From: JBEBVQ01 sp037190845
Lineage (GTDB): Bacteria > Bacteroidota > Bacteroidia > Chitinophagales > Chitinophagaceae
Assembly (NCBI GenBank): GCA_037190845.1
Contig: JBBCJI010000026.1
Span: 1-64,000, forward strand
Length of the DNA: 64,000 nucleotides
Direction: 5' to 3'
The notes beneath the pieces are model-generated. The model was not told the origin of the DNA. It was given only the letters and a program-made list of their open reading frames with translations, and searched no databases. The position numbers were made by a program, and so were the translations under genes. This document shows positions 43,630 through 54,416 of the stretch, piece by piece (position 1 is the first letter of the stretch; each line of letters begins with the position of its first letter).

Positions 43630-46458
43630 ATGAGAAAAACAAATACATTTATTTCCACCCTGCTTTTACCTGCTGTATTCCTCACCGGGATCAGTGAAAC
43701 GGGCGCAAGGATGAACGGTATCGATGGTATCGATGTTGCCGGGAGGCAGGCAACACAACTCTACTTCGTGGAGAACAAGGGGCAGGTGAAAGATCAGCAC
43801 GAGATAAAACGGGATGATATTGATTTCCGCCTTACAGCAGCCAGTGGTCTGAATATGTTTGTCGGCAACGGCATGCTCCACTATCAATGGACAGCCACTG
43901 CGGAAGACATTAGCACCCGCACGTACAGAATGGACGTGACGCTGGTTGGCGCCAACCCCAATGCTGAGGTGGACGCAGTTAATCAGGGCGGATACAGCGA
44001 ACGCTATTACCAGCCAGACATGGCTGGCGTAGTGGCACATAGCTGGCAAAAAATTGTTTACCGGGAGATATATCCGAATATTGACTGGGTTTTATACACA
44101 CGCAACGGTATACTGGAATATGATTTCGTGGTACACCCCGGCGGCAAGGTTTCTGACATCCGCTTACGCTATGACGGTGCAGGTTCATTAAAACTGAACG
44201 CAAACGGAAGCATCACTGCAACAACCCCGATGGGTACCATTACCGAAAATGCACCGGTCAGCTTTGCGGCAGGTAATAAAAGCATTCCATCACGTTTCCT
44301 GCTGGATCAAAACATACTCAGTTTTGATGTAGCCTCATACGAAGGAACACTGGTGATAGACCCCGTATTGGAATGGTCTACTTACTATGGGGGTAACGGC
44401 ATGGACTATGGCCGCTGTGTTGCAACAGACAATACAGGAGCCGTATACATGACAGGAAGCGCATTCAATGCCGGTACCAACCTGGCCACTACCGGCGCAC
44501 ATCAGGGCAGTTATGGCGGTCCTGCTTCCGGAGTGACGTACGGAGATGCATTTCTGGTAAAATTTGACATGGCCGGCAACCGCTTGTGGGCAACCTATTT
44601 TGGAGGTACCGCAAGCGAAGGTGGCTGGGGTGTTGTCTGCGATGAGACCAATAATGTATACCTGACCGGACAGACATCCAGTTCCTCAGCTATATCCGGC
44701 GGAACTAATATCTTCCAGAATACTTATGGCGGTGGCTCCAGTGATGCCTTTCTCGCTAAATTTGACTCATCCGGGGCATTTGTATGGAGCACCTATTACG
44801 GAGGCTCCGACATGGATGAAGGCTGGGGCGTTGCCAGCGACAAGCAGGGACACATTTATCTCGCAGGTAAAACAACAAGTTCCAGCGGCATTTCTTCCGG
44901 CACTACTGTACATCAGCCTGCCATTGGCGGCGGACAGGATGGTTTTCTTGTAAAATTCGATACAGCAGGCAACCGGCAATGGGCTACCTACTTCGGCGGT
45001 AACGGTGCTGATCATACCTGGACTGCAAAGTGCGACAATACAGGCAATGTGTACATTTCCGGTGAAACAGGAAGTACAAACAACATAGCAACCACAACCG
45101 GTCATCAAACCACAATGACCCCAAGCAATGGCTCAGAAGCATTCCTGATAAAGTTCGCACCTGACGGATCTAAATTATGGGGCACCTATTATGGAGGAGA
45201 TCAACCCGGCCAGACTTTCGGCACCGGCATCGCCATAGACGACAGTAACGCGGTGTACCTCTCAGGCTACACAACCAGCACTGTAGATATCGCCACTCCG
45301 GGCAGCCACCAACCAACATTGGTTGCCGGATACACTTCTTTTCTGGTAAAATTTGACACTACGGGAGATCGTGTCTGGGGCACCTATTACGGTGGTACTG
45401 GTCTTGAGAACGGGTACGGAGCAACATCCGATCCTTGGGGAAATATTTATATCACCGGCTACACCACAAGCCCCGACAACATTGCCACATCCGGTGCTAT
45501 CCAGCAATCACTCGAAGGTGCGCAGGATATATATGTGGCTAAATTCAACCGGGAAGGGGTTCGCCTGTGGGGAACTTATTATGGTGGAGCAGGATACGAT
45601 GCGGGCATTTCCGTTGCTGCGGATCGTTATGGCAGTGTTTATGTTACCGGATTTACCAATGGAGGCGGAATAAGCACTACAAATGCATTTCAGCCAAATT
45701 TAGGTGGCGGATTTGATGGTTTTTTACTGCGCCTCTCCGAATGTACGGCAGTAGAAAACCCTGAAATAATCGGAGGCGCCGACTCCCTTTGCGCAGGCAC
45801 TTCTGCTATGTATGGCATCACACCGATACCTGGAGCCCATAGTTACACCTGGATACTTCCTTCCGGATGGCTGGGGAACAGTACTAACGACAGCATCCTT
45901 GCTACTGCAGGCAATACCAGTGGTATTATATCTGTTGTCGCCAACGGGACCTGCAATACCAGCGACACCATAACCAAAGAAGTTGGTGTATATCCGGAGC
46001 CGATCATTGATGTGATGGTAGACGGTATCGTACTAAGCACAATACAACAGTTCGTCAGCTATCAGTGGTATATGAACAATCTTATGATCACAGGCGCTAC
46101 TGACTCAACCTACGATGTTATTGAAAACGGCATATACTCAGTACGTGTGGTAGACCAGCATGGCTGTAGCCATATATCCAGACCTTATGCTGTAAATAAC
46201 GTTTCTGTTGATGAATATAGCACTGCCGGGACACAGGTCAAAATATATCCGAACCCGGCACAGGACATCCTTTATGTTCATGCAGCAAAGCCGGTACAAA
46301 CTGTGATCAGAAGTATTGATGGCCGGGTTGTTGTCCGTCACGAAAACGTGAATCAAATAAACATCAGCGAGCTGTCTGAAGGAATTTATATCCTGCAGAT
46401 CACAGATGAAAAAGGACAACTACTTCTTACGGAAAGACTGGTAAAAGCAGGACGATAA
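43630..46458 (+). CDS. SBBP-repeat (beta-propeller-like) surface protein, T9SS type A
   Basis: 942 residues. Signal peptide-like start (MRKTNTFISTLLLPAVFLTG). The N-terminal domain (about 40-245) begins LYFVENKGQVKDQH, known as the DUF7948 segment. A string of SBBP repeats covers about 250-700, each with WGTYYGG, a DxxGxxYxTG segment, and a KFDxxG. A PKD/Ig-like part with ADSLCAGTSAMYGI and SYQWYMNN follows. The end is a T9SS type A sorting domain from about 865 (IYPNPAQDILYV). The predicted role is binding at the cell surface or in the medium; no catalytic motif. First gene of a five-gene cargo cluster, next to the kinase. Confidence 0.9.
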   Translation: MRKTNTFISTLLLPAVFLTGISETGARMNGIDGIDVAGRQATQLYFVENKGQVKDQHEIKRDDIDFRLTAASGLNMFVGNGMLHYQWTATAEDISTRTYRMDVTLVGANPNAEVDAVNQGGYSERYYQPDMAGVVAHSWQKIVYREIYPNIDWVLYTRNGILEYDFVVHPGGKVSDIRLRYDGAGSLKLNANGSITATTPMGTITENAPVSFAAGNKSIPSRFLLDQNILSFDVASYEGTLVIDPVLEWSTYYGGNGMDYGRCVATDNTGAVYMTGSAFNAGTNLATTGAHQGSYGGPASGVTYGDAFLVKFDMAGNRLWATYFGGTASEGGWGVVCDETNNVYLTGQTSSSSAISGGTNIFQNTYGGGSSDAFLAKFDSSGAFVWSTYYGGSDMDEGWGVASDKQGHIYLAGKTTSSSGISSGTTVHQPAIGGGQDGFLVKFDTAGNRQWATYFGGNGADHTWTAKCDNTGNVYISGETGSTNNIATTTGHQTTMTPSNGSEAFLIKFAPDGSKLWGTYYGGDQPGQTFGTGIAIDDSNAVYLSGYTTSTVDIATPGSHQPTLVAGYTSFLVKFDTTGDRVWGTYYGGTGLENGYGATSDPWGNIYITGYTTSPDNIATSGAIQQSLEGAQDIYVAKFNREGVRLWGTYYGGAGYDAGISVAADRYGSVYVTGFTNGGGISTTNAFQPNLGGGFDGFLLRLSECTAVENPEIIGGADSLCAGTSAMYGITPIPGAHSYTWILPSGWLGNSTNDSILATAGNTSGIISVVANGTCNTSDTITKEVGVYPEPIIDVMVDGIVLSTIQQFVSYQWYMNNLMITGATDSTYDVIENGIYSVRVVDQHGCSHISRPYAVNNVSVDEYSTAGTQVKIYPNPAQDILYVHAAKPVQTVIRSIDGRVVVRHENVNQINISELSEGIYILQITDEKGQLLLTERLVKAGR

Positions 46459-46531
46459 AATCACCTGCAGCAAAAGGGAGCATGCCGAAAATCCCGGACA
46501 GAGTAGGCATCTGATACGATAAAAGCTATTT

Positions 46532-48865
46532 ATGAAAAGATTTATAATAAACAGGCAATACATTTGGGCGCTGGCGCTCGGAACTGTCTGCGTACTTACT
46601 CCGTCACTGGCAGATGCACAAGTGCCAACTATCCAGTGGCAAAAAGGACTGGGTGGCACCCTGAATGATACACTTACAGCGATTGAACCCACAGCAGTTG
46701 ACAACGGATACATCGCAGGTGGTTACTCGTGGTCATCGGAAACCGGTGACAAAAAAGATGCATCCCGCGGAGGAGCCGATTATTGGATATTGAAACTGGA
46801 CGACAAGGGCGAACCTGTCTGGCAGGTGACTCTGGGCGGCTCAGGCAATGACATGTTGCAATCCATAAAGCCCATCAAAGACGGAGACGACGGATACATT
46901 GTCGGGGGATATTCATACTCACCAGTCAGTGGGGAAAAAACAGAAGGCAATCGGGGCGGTGCAGATTACTGGATTCTGAAGCTGAGCAGCAAAGGCGACA
47001 TCGAATGGCAACGGACTATTGGCGGCAGCGCTGATGATTACCTGTCTGTTGTGTATCCGGATCCTGATGGTAATGGTTATATCGCCGGAGGCTGGTCACA
47101 GTCAGGTATTTCGGGCGAAAAAACACAGGCGCCCAAAGGTGGTACGGATTTCTGGGTGGTAAAATTAAGCAGCGACGGTAGTACGATCGAATGGGACCGC
47201 ACTTACGGAGGCAGTACCGGGTCCAGCATTCTGAAAGACATAACCTTCTTTAAAGGCAGCTACATACTGGGCGGCCACAGTAGTGCAGGCGCAGGAAACG
47301 ACAAAACCGAAGCATCCAAAGGCGGTTTCGACTATTGGGCAGTAAGTATTGACGGTGGCGGAACAAAGGAATGGGACATCACTGTTGGCGGAAGCGAAGA
47401 TGAATTCTTAGCCGGCATCATCAGAGACGACAATACGGAAACCTATCTGCTTGCCGGCAGCTCGGCTTCAGACAAATCCGGCGACCGGAATGTTGGCAGT
47501 CAGGGCGGATTCGATTACTGGATCGCACGTATCAAAGGTGATGGAGGCGGTGTATCTTCGGATAATGCCTTCGGGTCATCGGAAAATGATCACCTTACCT
47601 CTGTACGTGCCGTTGCAGAGGGGAAAGAAGGTTATATCCTGGGGGGCTGGTCTTCCGGGCCTAAATCGGGTGATAAATCCGACGACGCACGGGGAGCCAA
47701 TCAGGACTACTGGATCGTAAAAATGGATGAAAGCGATAAATTTACATGGGATGTAACCGTAGGCGGAAAAACCGGTGATGACAACCTGGCTGCAATCGTA
47801 CCGACACCGGACGGAGGATACATAGCAGGCGGCACATCGGCGTCTGATAAAGACGGAGACAAAACGGAAGGCTCCCAGGGAGCTGCCGATTACTGGCTGA
47901 TAAAATATCAGGGGTGTATTCCTGCGGCTTCTTCTGTAAACGCGACTTTCTGCGCCGGCAGCAACTACCGGCTCCCGGACGGCCGGACGGTAACTGCTGC
48001 CGGTACATACTGGAGCATCGTTGTCGGGCCGACAGGATGTAACGACACACTCTTTACCGTACTGGCAGAACTGCCCCGGTATTCTATTAACGTTACCGAC
48101 ACAATCTGCCAGGGAGGTAAATATACCCTGCCCGATGGGAGAGATATTTCAATAGGCGGTGTTTACGCCGTAGGATTTCGTACCGTAGACGGTTGCGACA
48201 GCATGTATACCATTAACCTGACTGTTAACCCTCCGGATACAACCTACGTATCTGCCAACATATGCAATGGAGCAGCATACCTGCTGCCGGGAGGGCGCCG
48301 GGTATATACATCAGGCGTGTATACCGACCTCATATCTGCTGTCGGCGGATGTGATACAGTAATTGTAACAACGCTGGATGTAGCGATCATACATTTTGGC
48401 ATTACACAAACGGGCGCTACGTTATCAGCCGATGTTGCCAACCTTGACTCCTATCAGTGGATCAACTGCGCTTCCCTGCAGCCGATTGACGGCGCTACGG
48501 CATCCTCGTTTACTCCGGAAGAGCGTGGCTTTTACGCAGTAGCAGTAACACTGAATAACTGTACAGATACTTCCGCCTGCTTCCCGCTCGGTATGGAAGG
48601 CATGAGTGTGGACAAACTGGCCGGTCCGGGATCGGTAAAGCTCTACCCTAACCCTGCGCGGGACCTATTCATCGTCGAAAGCACAGACGGCAGTGCTATT
48701 GGCAGTGTAGCGCTGTACAATATGCTCGGCGCTGTCATATACCAGTCTGTACCTCAGGCAGCACAGCATACCATCACAGTATCAGAACTGCCGGCCGGCA
48801 TCTATATGATCCGTGTACAGACAAGCGGAGGTATAACGACGGAGAGAATAGAGGTGCTCCGATAA
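46532..48865 (+). CDS. GGY-repeat surface protein, T9SS type A
   Basis: 777 residues. A signal peptide is followed by about nine repeats of roughly 50 residues (20-465), each with a core like YIAGGYSWS, GDKTE, GGADYWILKL and a Trp-containing strand ending in GGS. Three modules of about 50 residues follow (about 475-620), each with a C-x-G start, a YxLPDGR or LPGGR turn and a GCDS or GCND end. The sorting domain starts at about 705 (KLYPNPARDLFIV). It is a T9SS type A substrate, predicted to fold as a beta-propeller plus linked beta modules. The gap from the previous gene is 73 bp on the same strand. A terminator follows. Confidence 0.9.
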   Translation: MKRFIINRQYIWALALGTVCVLTPSLADAQVPTIQWQKGLGGTLNDTLTAIEPTAVDNGYIAGGYSWSSETGDKKDASRGGADYWILKLDDKGEPVWQVTLGGSGNDMLQSIKPIKDGDDGYIVGGYSYSPVSGEKTEGNRGGADYWILKLSSKGDIEWQRTIGGSADDYLSVVYPDPDGNGYIAGGWSQSGISGEKTQAPKGGTDFWVVKLSSDGSTIEWDRTYGGSTGSSILKDITFFKGSYILGGHSSAGAGNDKTEASKGGFDYWAVSIDGGGTKEWDITVGGSEDEFLAGIIRDDNTETYLLAGSSASDKSGDRNVGSQGGFDYWIARIKGDGGGVSSDNAFGSSENDHLTSVRAVAEGKEGYILGGWSSGPKSGDKSDDARGANQDYWIVKMDESDKFTWDVTVGGKTGDDNLAAIVPTPDGGYIAGGTSASDKDGDKTEGSQGAADYWLIKYQGCIPAASSVNATFCAGSNYRLPDGRTVTAAGTYWSIVVGPTGCNDTLFTVLAELPRYSINVTDTICQGGKYTLPDGRDISIGGVYAVGFRTVDGCDSMYTINLTVNPPDTTYVSANICNGAAYLLPGGRRVYTSGVYTDLISAVGGCDTVIVTTLDVAIIHFGITQTGATLSADVANLDSYQWINCASLQPIDGATASSFTPEERGFYAVAVTLNNCTDTSACFPLGMEGMSVDKLAGPGSVKLYPNPARDLFIVESTDGSAIGSVALYNMLGAVIYQSVPQAAQHTITVSELPAGIYMIRVQTSGGITTERIEVLR

Positions 48866-48914
48866 ATAGCTAAAGAGCCCTGGAAAGAAGCAGCCATATT
48901 GGGGGATATGGCAT

Positions 48915-48946
48915 AATCCCGGCCAAGTTTGGTCGGGATTTTTATT
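48915..48946 (+). terminator. Rho-independent terminator after the GGY-repeat gene
   Basis: AATCCCGGCCA (48915-48925) pairs with TGGTCGGGATT (48930-48940), with one G-U pair, followed by TTTTTATT. It lies between convergent genes. Confidence 0.78.
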
Positions 48947-48952
48947 GTCCTA

Positions 48953-51757
48953 TCACTTCAGCAGCGTCACATTCCCCTGATACCGCTCCCCTGCTCCATT
49001 TCGGAATCCGGCAGAAATCTGATACACATATACCCCCTCCTGTACTATCTGTCCGTTGAAACGCCCGTCCCAGCCTCTGTCCGCAATATTCCTCGACTCA
49101 TACATCAGCTGTCCCCAACGGTTGAACACCTGCATGTGAAAGCTCGTCACACCGCGGGTCTGCAGGCCACCCGGAAAGAAATGATCATTCAACCCATCAC
49201 CGTTCGGCGTAAATACATTGGGCAGATCTATATAACATGAGCGGTAGATCGTGATGCTGTCAGTAACAGTGCATTCATTTTCTGAAATAACCTGCAGCCA
49301 ATACATACCCGGGGTCTGCACCGTGATCATTGCTGATGACGCACCCGTGCTCCAACGGTGTTGATCTCCTTCCTGCCCTGATTCCTGGTTTGCCAACCGG
49401 AGTGCATCGCCGGGACAAAGCGAACTATCCGTCCCGAGATGCACCAATGGTAACGGCGCCACATAGATCGTATCCCTTGCCATAGTATCGCGGCACGGAT
49501 TATACGCCGCCGTAACGGTTAGCGGGTATGTACCGGCAGTTGCGAAAGAATAAGTAAGTGGCACAACCTGATCCGGCTGCCCCTCCGCCCATTCCCAGAC
49601 CAGAGAGTCTGCGCCGGATCGGTAAACAGGTTGAAAATGGACCGTTTCGCCCGCACAGATATGATCCCGGTCGGGATTCAGGTACAGGTAAGGAAGGCTG
49701 TCTACAGTCAATGCATGATAAACAGTGTCGTTACAATGATTGCCATTGGCGGCGATCAAGCGTATCAGGTAGTTCCCCGGCTGATCATACATATGCTCCG
49801 GACTGAATTGAGTTGCGCTATCCCCATCGCCAAAATCCCAAACCCAAGCGCTGAAATTACCCGTAGAACGATTCTTAAACTGTACCGGGGACCCGGCACA
49901 TACTACAGAGTCTACATCAAAGGCCAACAGGCGGGATAACGATGTTATTGTCAGCTCCACAAAATCACCGCATCCGTACAAAGTCTCATAATACACCTGA
50001 TACACTCCTGTATCGGAAGTATAAAGCGTATCACCATTTCCCACGCTGCCGTAACCTGTTTGGATCGTATCACCGCTTTTCATCCATCTGTATATATAGC
50101 TATCCGGATCTAGCGGCGGCGGGATAATCCAGGCTGTCCCACCTTTGCCGTTGCTGCATGCTCCCCCAGTTCCCGTTACAGGATGGGTTCCCGAGAAGAT
50201 CACATGGATCGTATCGATATGGAATTTACATCCCGGGCCATAATAAGTCAGGATGCAGGTGCTATCCGGCCGGGCAACCGGTCTTTTCAGAGAAGGATAT
50301 CCATCTGCCCATCGCGGCTGCCAGCCGATATTGCAGGGAATATCCAGCACGCCGCTGTCCCTGAAGCAAAAGATCTCCTGACGGGAAGAATATACAGTAT
50401 CCCTGCCACTCCGGACATTCACTTGCGTCAACACATTCGGGGGAAGGCCGATCCGGGATATATAATTCTGGGTATTGTCTCCAGTGTCCCGTAGAGAAGA
50501 CTGCTGACAAACAAATTCAAATCCTGCCGCCATGCCGGCCAGATCCGGCTCCTGGATACAATTAAAAACATTAGGTAAGGGCTGATTAAGAACGTATTTA
50601 TCACTACTAATATATACTTTACCACGGAAGCGCTTGAACTGTGACCAGCCCTCGTGGGGGGAATTCACTGAGTCTGTATCCAGCAAATGTCTTCTGATCT
50701 GTACTGCGGAATCCGGATCGTAACAGGGATTTATTTCATATTGGTATATCCTCCGACCGATAGGCCCATGGTTATTCCGCATTCTTACGTTTGAATGGCA
50801 AGCGTATAACTTTGAATTAGCGGGTGAAAAACATACGCCATAGGAAGGCTCCGTACTGAGTAACACTGCATCCGACACCTGGCCGGAAACAGGATCAAAC
50901 CGGCAAAGGAGGACACCATCACAATCCATACTTACCGGAGGCTCCATATACATTTCCCCCTTTCTCGGATTATTGGAAGTAACCGCAAGCATATGTCCGT
51001 CGGGGGATGCATCCATGTAGGTAAACGCATACGAGCCGAGCCCGCGTATCTGACTGCCGGTTTGGGAGATTACCGGTGCCGGATCCACGCCGGTAGCCGT
51101 AATATGATAGGCATGGAATACCGGTGTATCCACAAGGTGCACGATCAGCCAATAATCAGAACAAGATCCCATAACGGCAACCATGGCTTCACTGTAGCCG
51201 GTATCTATCAGCATGCCCTTCGCTCCCGCCACCAGATCACCCCGCCCGCCATCAAGGGTCATATCGGCAATAGAGTAGTACAGAGCCCCACGGCTGGCCC
51301 TTGGATTATACGCTGGCTGAACATAACCCGCCATAGGCTCCAGGGAAAAGATATAATACCGGTTCTGATTACCCGGTACAGGTACAATCACGGTCCCCTG
51401 TGCAGTGGTCTGTGCGGTACCCAAAGTATCCGTCAGCCCCCTGCTTAAAGGAATAGCGCCATTGGGCATGCGTTGATGGTTACGGTTCCAGCACAGGGTA
51501 CCATCCGTATAAAAAAGCAGTTGACCGGTTACCGGATCAGAAACAGAAGCACCCGCCTCTACCGAATGGAGTGCCGTCCGGATCAGTTGTGGTATGGAAC
51601 TATTGAAATCAATGCCCATATTATGGCCATATACCCAGACATTATTTTCGTTTTGTGCATGTGTCCTGTAATAACCTGATGTGATCAGGAACAGGATAAC
51701 CGTTGCAAATCCGGCTAAAAGATGATTGCTTTTTTTAACCATTTTAATCGTACTCAT
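48953..51757 (-). CDS. PKD-domain surface protein with T9SS type B sorting domain (downstream paralogue)
   Basis: 934 residues. Signal-like start with hydrophobic stretch (about 9-30). A WD40-like N-terminal part has VWVYGHNMGIDFN, GQLLFYTDGTLCWNRN and MPNG, often seen in T9SS type B proteins. PKD-type repeats follow (VWDFGDGDSATQFSPEH) and the type B sorting domain has the signature LPNVFTPNGDGLND and GWDGRFNG near the C-terminus. Its ATG overlaps the TGA of the upstream paralogue (ATGA), so the two are coupled. From about residue 620 it is very similar to that protein, while the N-terminal parts differ more. Confidence 0.92.
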   Translation of the reverse strand: MSTIKMVKKSNHLLAGFATVILFLITSGYYRTHAQNENNVWVYGHNMGIDFNSSIPQLIRTALHSVEAGASVSDPVTGQLLFYTDGTLCWNRNHQRMPNGAIPLSRGLTDTLGTAQTTAQGTVIVPVPGNQNRYYIFSLEPMAGYVQPAYNPRASRGALYYSIADMTLDGGRGDLVAGAKGMLIDTGYSEAMVAVMGSCSDYWLIVHLVDTPVFHAYHITATGVDPAPVISQTGSQIRGLGSYAFTYMDASPDGHMLAVTSNNPRKGEMYMEPPVSMDCDGVLLCRFDPVSGQVSDAVLLSTEPSYGVCFSPANSKLYACHSNVRMRNNHGPIGRRIYQYEINPCYDPDSAVQIRRHLLDTDSVNSPHEGWSQFKRFRGKVYISSDKYVLNQPLPNVFNCIQEPDLAGMAAGFEFVCQQSSLRDTGDNTQNYISRIGLPPNVLTQVNVRSGRDTVYSSRQEIFCFRDSGVLDIPCNIGWQPRWADGYPSLKRPVARPDSTCILTYYGPGCKFHIDTIHVIFSGTHPVTGTGGACSNGKGGTAWIIPPPLDPDSYIYRWMKSGDTIQTGYGSVGNGDTLYTSDTGVYQVYYETLYGCGDFVELTITSLSRLLAFDVDSVVCAGSPVQFKNRSTGNFSAWVWDFGDGDSATQFSPEHMYDQPGNYLIRLIAANGNHCNDTVYHALTVDSLPYLYLNPDRDHICAGETVHFQPVYRSGADSLVWEWAEGQPDQVVPLTYSFATAGTYPLTVTAAYNPCRDTMARDTIYVAPLPLVHLGTDSSLCPGDALRLANQESGQEGDQHRWSTGASSAMITVQTPGMYWLQVISENECTVTDSITIYRSCYIDLPNVFTPNGDGLNDHFFPGGLQTRGVTSFHMQVFNRWGQLMYESRNIADRGWDGRFNGQIVQEGVYVYQISAGFRNGAGERYQGNVTLLK

Positions 51758-54399
51758 CTCAATAAAGTCACATTCCCCCGGTACCGTTCTGCCGTCCCGT
51801 TTCTGAACCCGGCTGATACCTGATATACATATACACCTTCCTGCACCGGATCGCCATTGAAACGACCATCCCAGCCTTTGTCCGCAAGATTGCGGGACTC
51901 ATACACAAGCTGCCCCCAGCGGTTGAATACCTGCATGTGAAAGCTTGTCATACCGTGAGTCAGCAGCCCCCGTGGAAAGAAATAATCGTTTGTGCCATCG
52001 CCGTTCGGTGTAAAGACATTCGGTAAATCTATAAAACAGGATCGGTGGATCGTGACGCTGTCTGTGGCTGCACATTCGTTATCTGAAATAACCTGCAGCC
52101 AATAAGTCCCCGGATCCTTCACCGTAATAGCTGCAGTATGAGCACCATTACTCCAGTGGTATTGATCACCTTCCTTTCCTACTTTCAGGTTCACAAGCCG
52201 CAAGGGTACTTCACCGGGGCAGTAGAATGTATCGGATCCAAGCTCCACCAATGGCAGCGGAGCAACGTACATCGTATCGCTTGCCGAAGTATCCCGGCAT
52301 GGGCTGTACGTTGCAGTAACAGTTACCGGATATGTTCCGGGAGATACGAAAGAATAAACAAATGGCATAACCTGGTCCGGCTGACCTTCCCGCCACTCCC
52401 ATACCAATGAATCTGTACCAGGGCGGTAAACAGGGCGGAACATCACCGTTTCCCCCACACAGAGGCGATCCCGGTCGGGATTCAGATACAGGTATGGCAA
52501 GCTGTCTACCGTGACGGTATGATAAAACGTATCATTGCAGGGAATCGGGTTTGAGGCCGTCAGCCGTACCCGGTATACTCCGGGCTGATCGTACGTATGT
52601 TCCGGGCTAAACTGCGCCGAGGTATTACCATCCCCGAAGTCCCAGCGAAAATCAGAAAGATCGTTGGTAGAAGTATTGGTAAAAGAGACTGGTGCATATT
52701 GACAGATGACAGTATCGCCAATGAAAGATGCATTATAATCCGGCTCCGTTAAAGTGAAGAATAACATAGTGTCACACCCTTCGGTGCTATGCAAGTGTAC
52801 CTGATAACTACCCGCTCCGATATCCCCGAGTTCATCTCCGGTTCTGCTGGTGACGTTACGCAAGAGGTTGCCTGCATTATCGTGCCACCGGTAAGTATAG
52901 ATAGTCGTGTCTCCGGGAAACGGGGTAATACGGACGATATCCTTTGCTTCACCCCTGCAACTTTGTTGCTGCACGGACAGAGCCGGTAAACCGGCAGAAA
53001 ATCGCACGTAAATATGCTCCACCCGGTATGTACATCCCCAGTATGGGTATATTATAGTATAGATGCCGGATGTAGTAACCGTCCGGTAAGGTCCTGTTGT
53101 CCCGTCATCCCACATATAGTCCATGCCTGATATATCGTTGGCCTGCAATACAATGCTATCCCGGAAGCATAAGCCTGTGTCCCGGTATATAGTCAGGGTA
53201 TCGTCTAACACCTCCACTACGCACACGGCATTGGGCAGTCCGTAGCCGGAACGCATACCTGCCGGCAGCCGGATAGCATTTTCCTCGTACCCGCAGGCTG
53301 TGCCTGGAAGATCCGGCGAATGGATCACATGAATAACCGTATCGGCCGGATAAGCGGATGTCTGGTATATCTTGCCGTCCGGACCGGCTTTCATATCTCC
53401 GGACATGTTGCGTGGTCTGTACGCCACCCTTGTCTGCGATGCCAGTATTTCCGTGAATGTCGGCCTGCCCAGATCATACTGTACGATCTCATTCTGCAGG
53501 AGATCGTTGAGGATATCCAGGTATAGTTTGGAATTATCCGGAGAGAAGCAGGCTCCGTAGCCGTACACAGTCGTGTCGGTCGCAGCCGGAGTGCTCCGGG
53601 TGATCCGCTTCGGATCGGACAGCCTGCCGGTGCCGGGATCAAAGCTGTATAGCCGGATGCCTTTCATTGGTCCGTTCCTGCACAGGGAAACGATTTTTGT
53701 TCTGTCCGGTGAAGCTTTGATCATCCCTGTCATGGCAGTGAGCGAAGAAGTGGTGTCCACAGGAGAAACTACTGGTACGGGGTTGATACCTGCGGCAGAT
53801 ATTTCATAAGACTGGTAACCTTCCGCTTTCAGCGACCTGACGATCAGCCAGTAGTTGCATTGATTGCCGTAAACGATGGTCATCTCTTCATTGATATGAT
53901 CCCGCAGTAATGTTTTCTGCGGCATTGTAAGAACGTCACCCCAACCACCATTCAGACTCATGTCAATGATACTATGGAATAAGGTAGCTTTGATCGCCGG
54001 ACCAGGACTATCAATACTGTGAGTGACAGAGAACAGGTAATATCTGGAGTTGCTGCCGGGGACCCGGGCGATAACGGCCGCCTGTCCGACGGAACTCACG
54101 CCCTGGGAGCCTTGCAGCAAACTGCCGTTGGGCATTACCTGGTGCCGGCGGTCCCATACATGCGCGCCGTTCGTATAAAACAACAGTTGCCCTGTCGCAT
54201 CGCATATGGAGGCGCAACCCTCGAGCTGTTCGATACCGGTAAAAAACGGCACAGGGCTACCACTGCTGAAGTCCAGCCCGGCGTTGTAGCCAAATGCCCA
54301 CATGTTTTCTTCTTTCTGCCCGTATAAGGCATGACAGGCAGTCATGAGCAGACAGTACAGGCAGGTGCCGCGCAGTAACAAGGATTTTATACGATTCAC
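51754..54399 (-). CDS. PKD-domain surface protein with T9SS type B sorting domain (upstream paralogue)
   Basis: 881 residues. Signal-like start (MNRIKSLLLRGTCLYCLLMT). The N-terminal propeller-like part has MWAFGYNAGLDFSSGSP and GQLLFYTNGAHVWDRR, then a middle region with Cys-containing beta modules (DTGLCFRDSIVLQAN). The PKD repeat is FRWDFGDGNTSAQFSPEH, and the type B domain has LPNVFTPNGDGTND and GWDGRFNG. It is paralogous to the next gene, which it overlaps by 4 bp. Both proteins are probably exported by T9SS and attached at or released from the surface; ligand unknown. Confidence 0.92.
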   Translation of the reverse strand: MNRIKSLLLRGTCLYCLLMTACHALYGQKEENMWAFGYNAGLDFSSGSPVPFFTGIEQLEGCASICDATGQLLFYTNGAHVWDRRHQVMPNGSLLQGSQGVSSVGQAAVIARVPGSNSRYYLFSVTHSIDSPGPAIKATLFHSIIDMSLNGGWGDVLTMPQKTLLRDHINEEMTIVYGNQCNYWLIVRSLKAEGYQSYEISAAGINPVPVVSPVDTTSSLTAMTGMIKASPDRTKIVSLCRNGPMKGIRLYSFDPGTGRLSDPKRITRSTPAATDTTVYGYGACFSPDNSKLYLDILNDLLQNEIVQYDLGRPTFTEILASQTRVAYRPRNMSGDMKAGPDGKIYQTSAYPADTVIHVIHSPDLPGTACGYEENAIRLPAGMRSGYGLPNAVCVVEVLDDTLTIYRDTGLCFRDSIVLQANDISGMDYMWDDGTTGPYRTVTTSGIYTIIYPYWGCTYRVEHIYVRFSAGLPALSVQQQSCRGEAKDIVRITPFPGDTTIYTYRWHDNAGNLLRNVTSRTGDELGDIGAGSYQVHLHSTEGCDTMLFFTLTEPDYNASFIGDTVICQYAPVSFTNTSTNDLSDFRWDFGDGNTSAQFSPEHTYDQPGVYRVRLTASNPIPCNDTFYHTVTVDSLPYLYLNPDRDRLCVGETVMFRPVYRPGTDSLVWEWREGQPDQVMPFVYSFVSPGTYPVTVTATYSPCRDTSASDTMYVAPLPLVELGSDTFYCPGEVPLRLVNLKVGKEGDQYHWSNGAHTAAITVKDPGTYWLQVISDNECAATDSVTIHRSCFIDLPNVFTPNGDGTNDYFFPRGLLTHGMTSFHMQVFNRWGQLVYESRNLADKGWDGRFNGDPVQEGVYVYQVSAGFRNGTAERYRGNVTLLR

Positions 54400-54416
54400 A
54401 GGATATCTTAACTACA

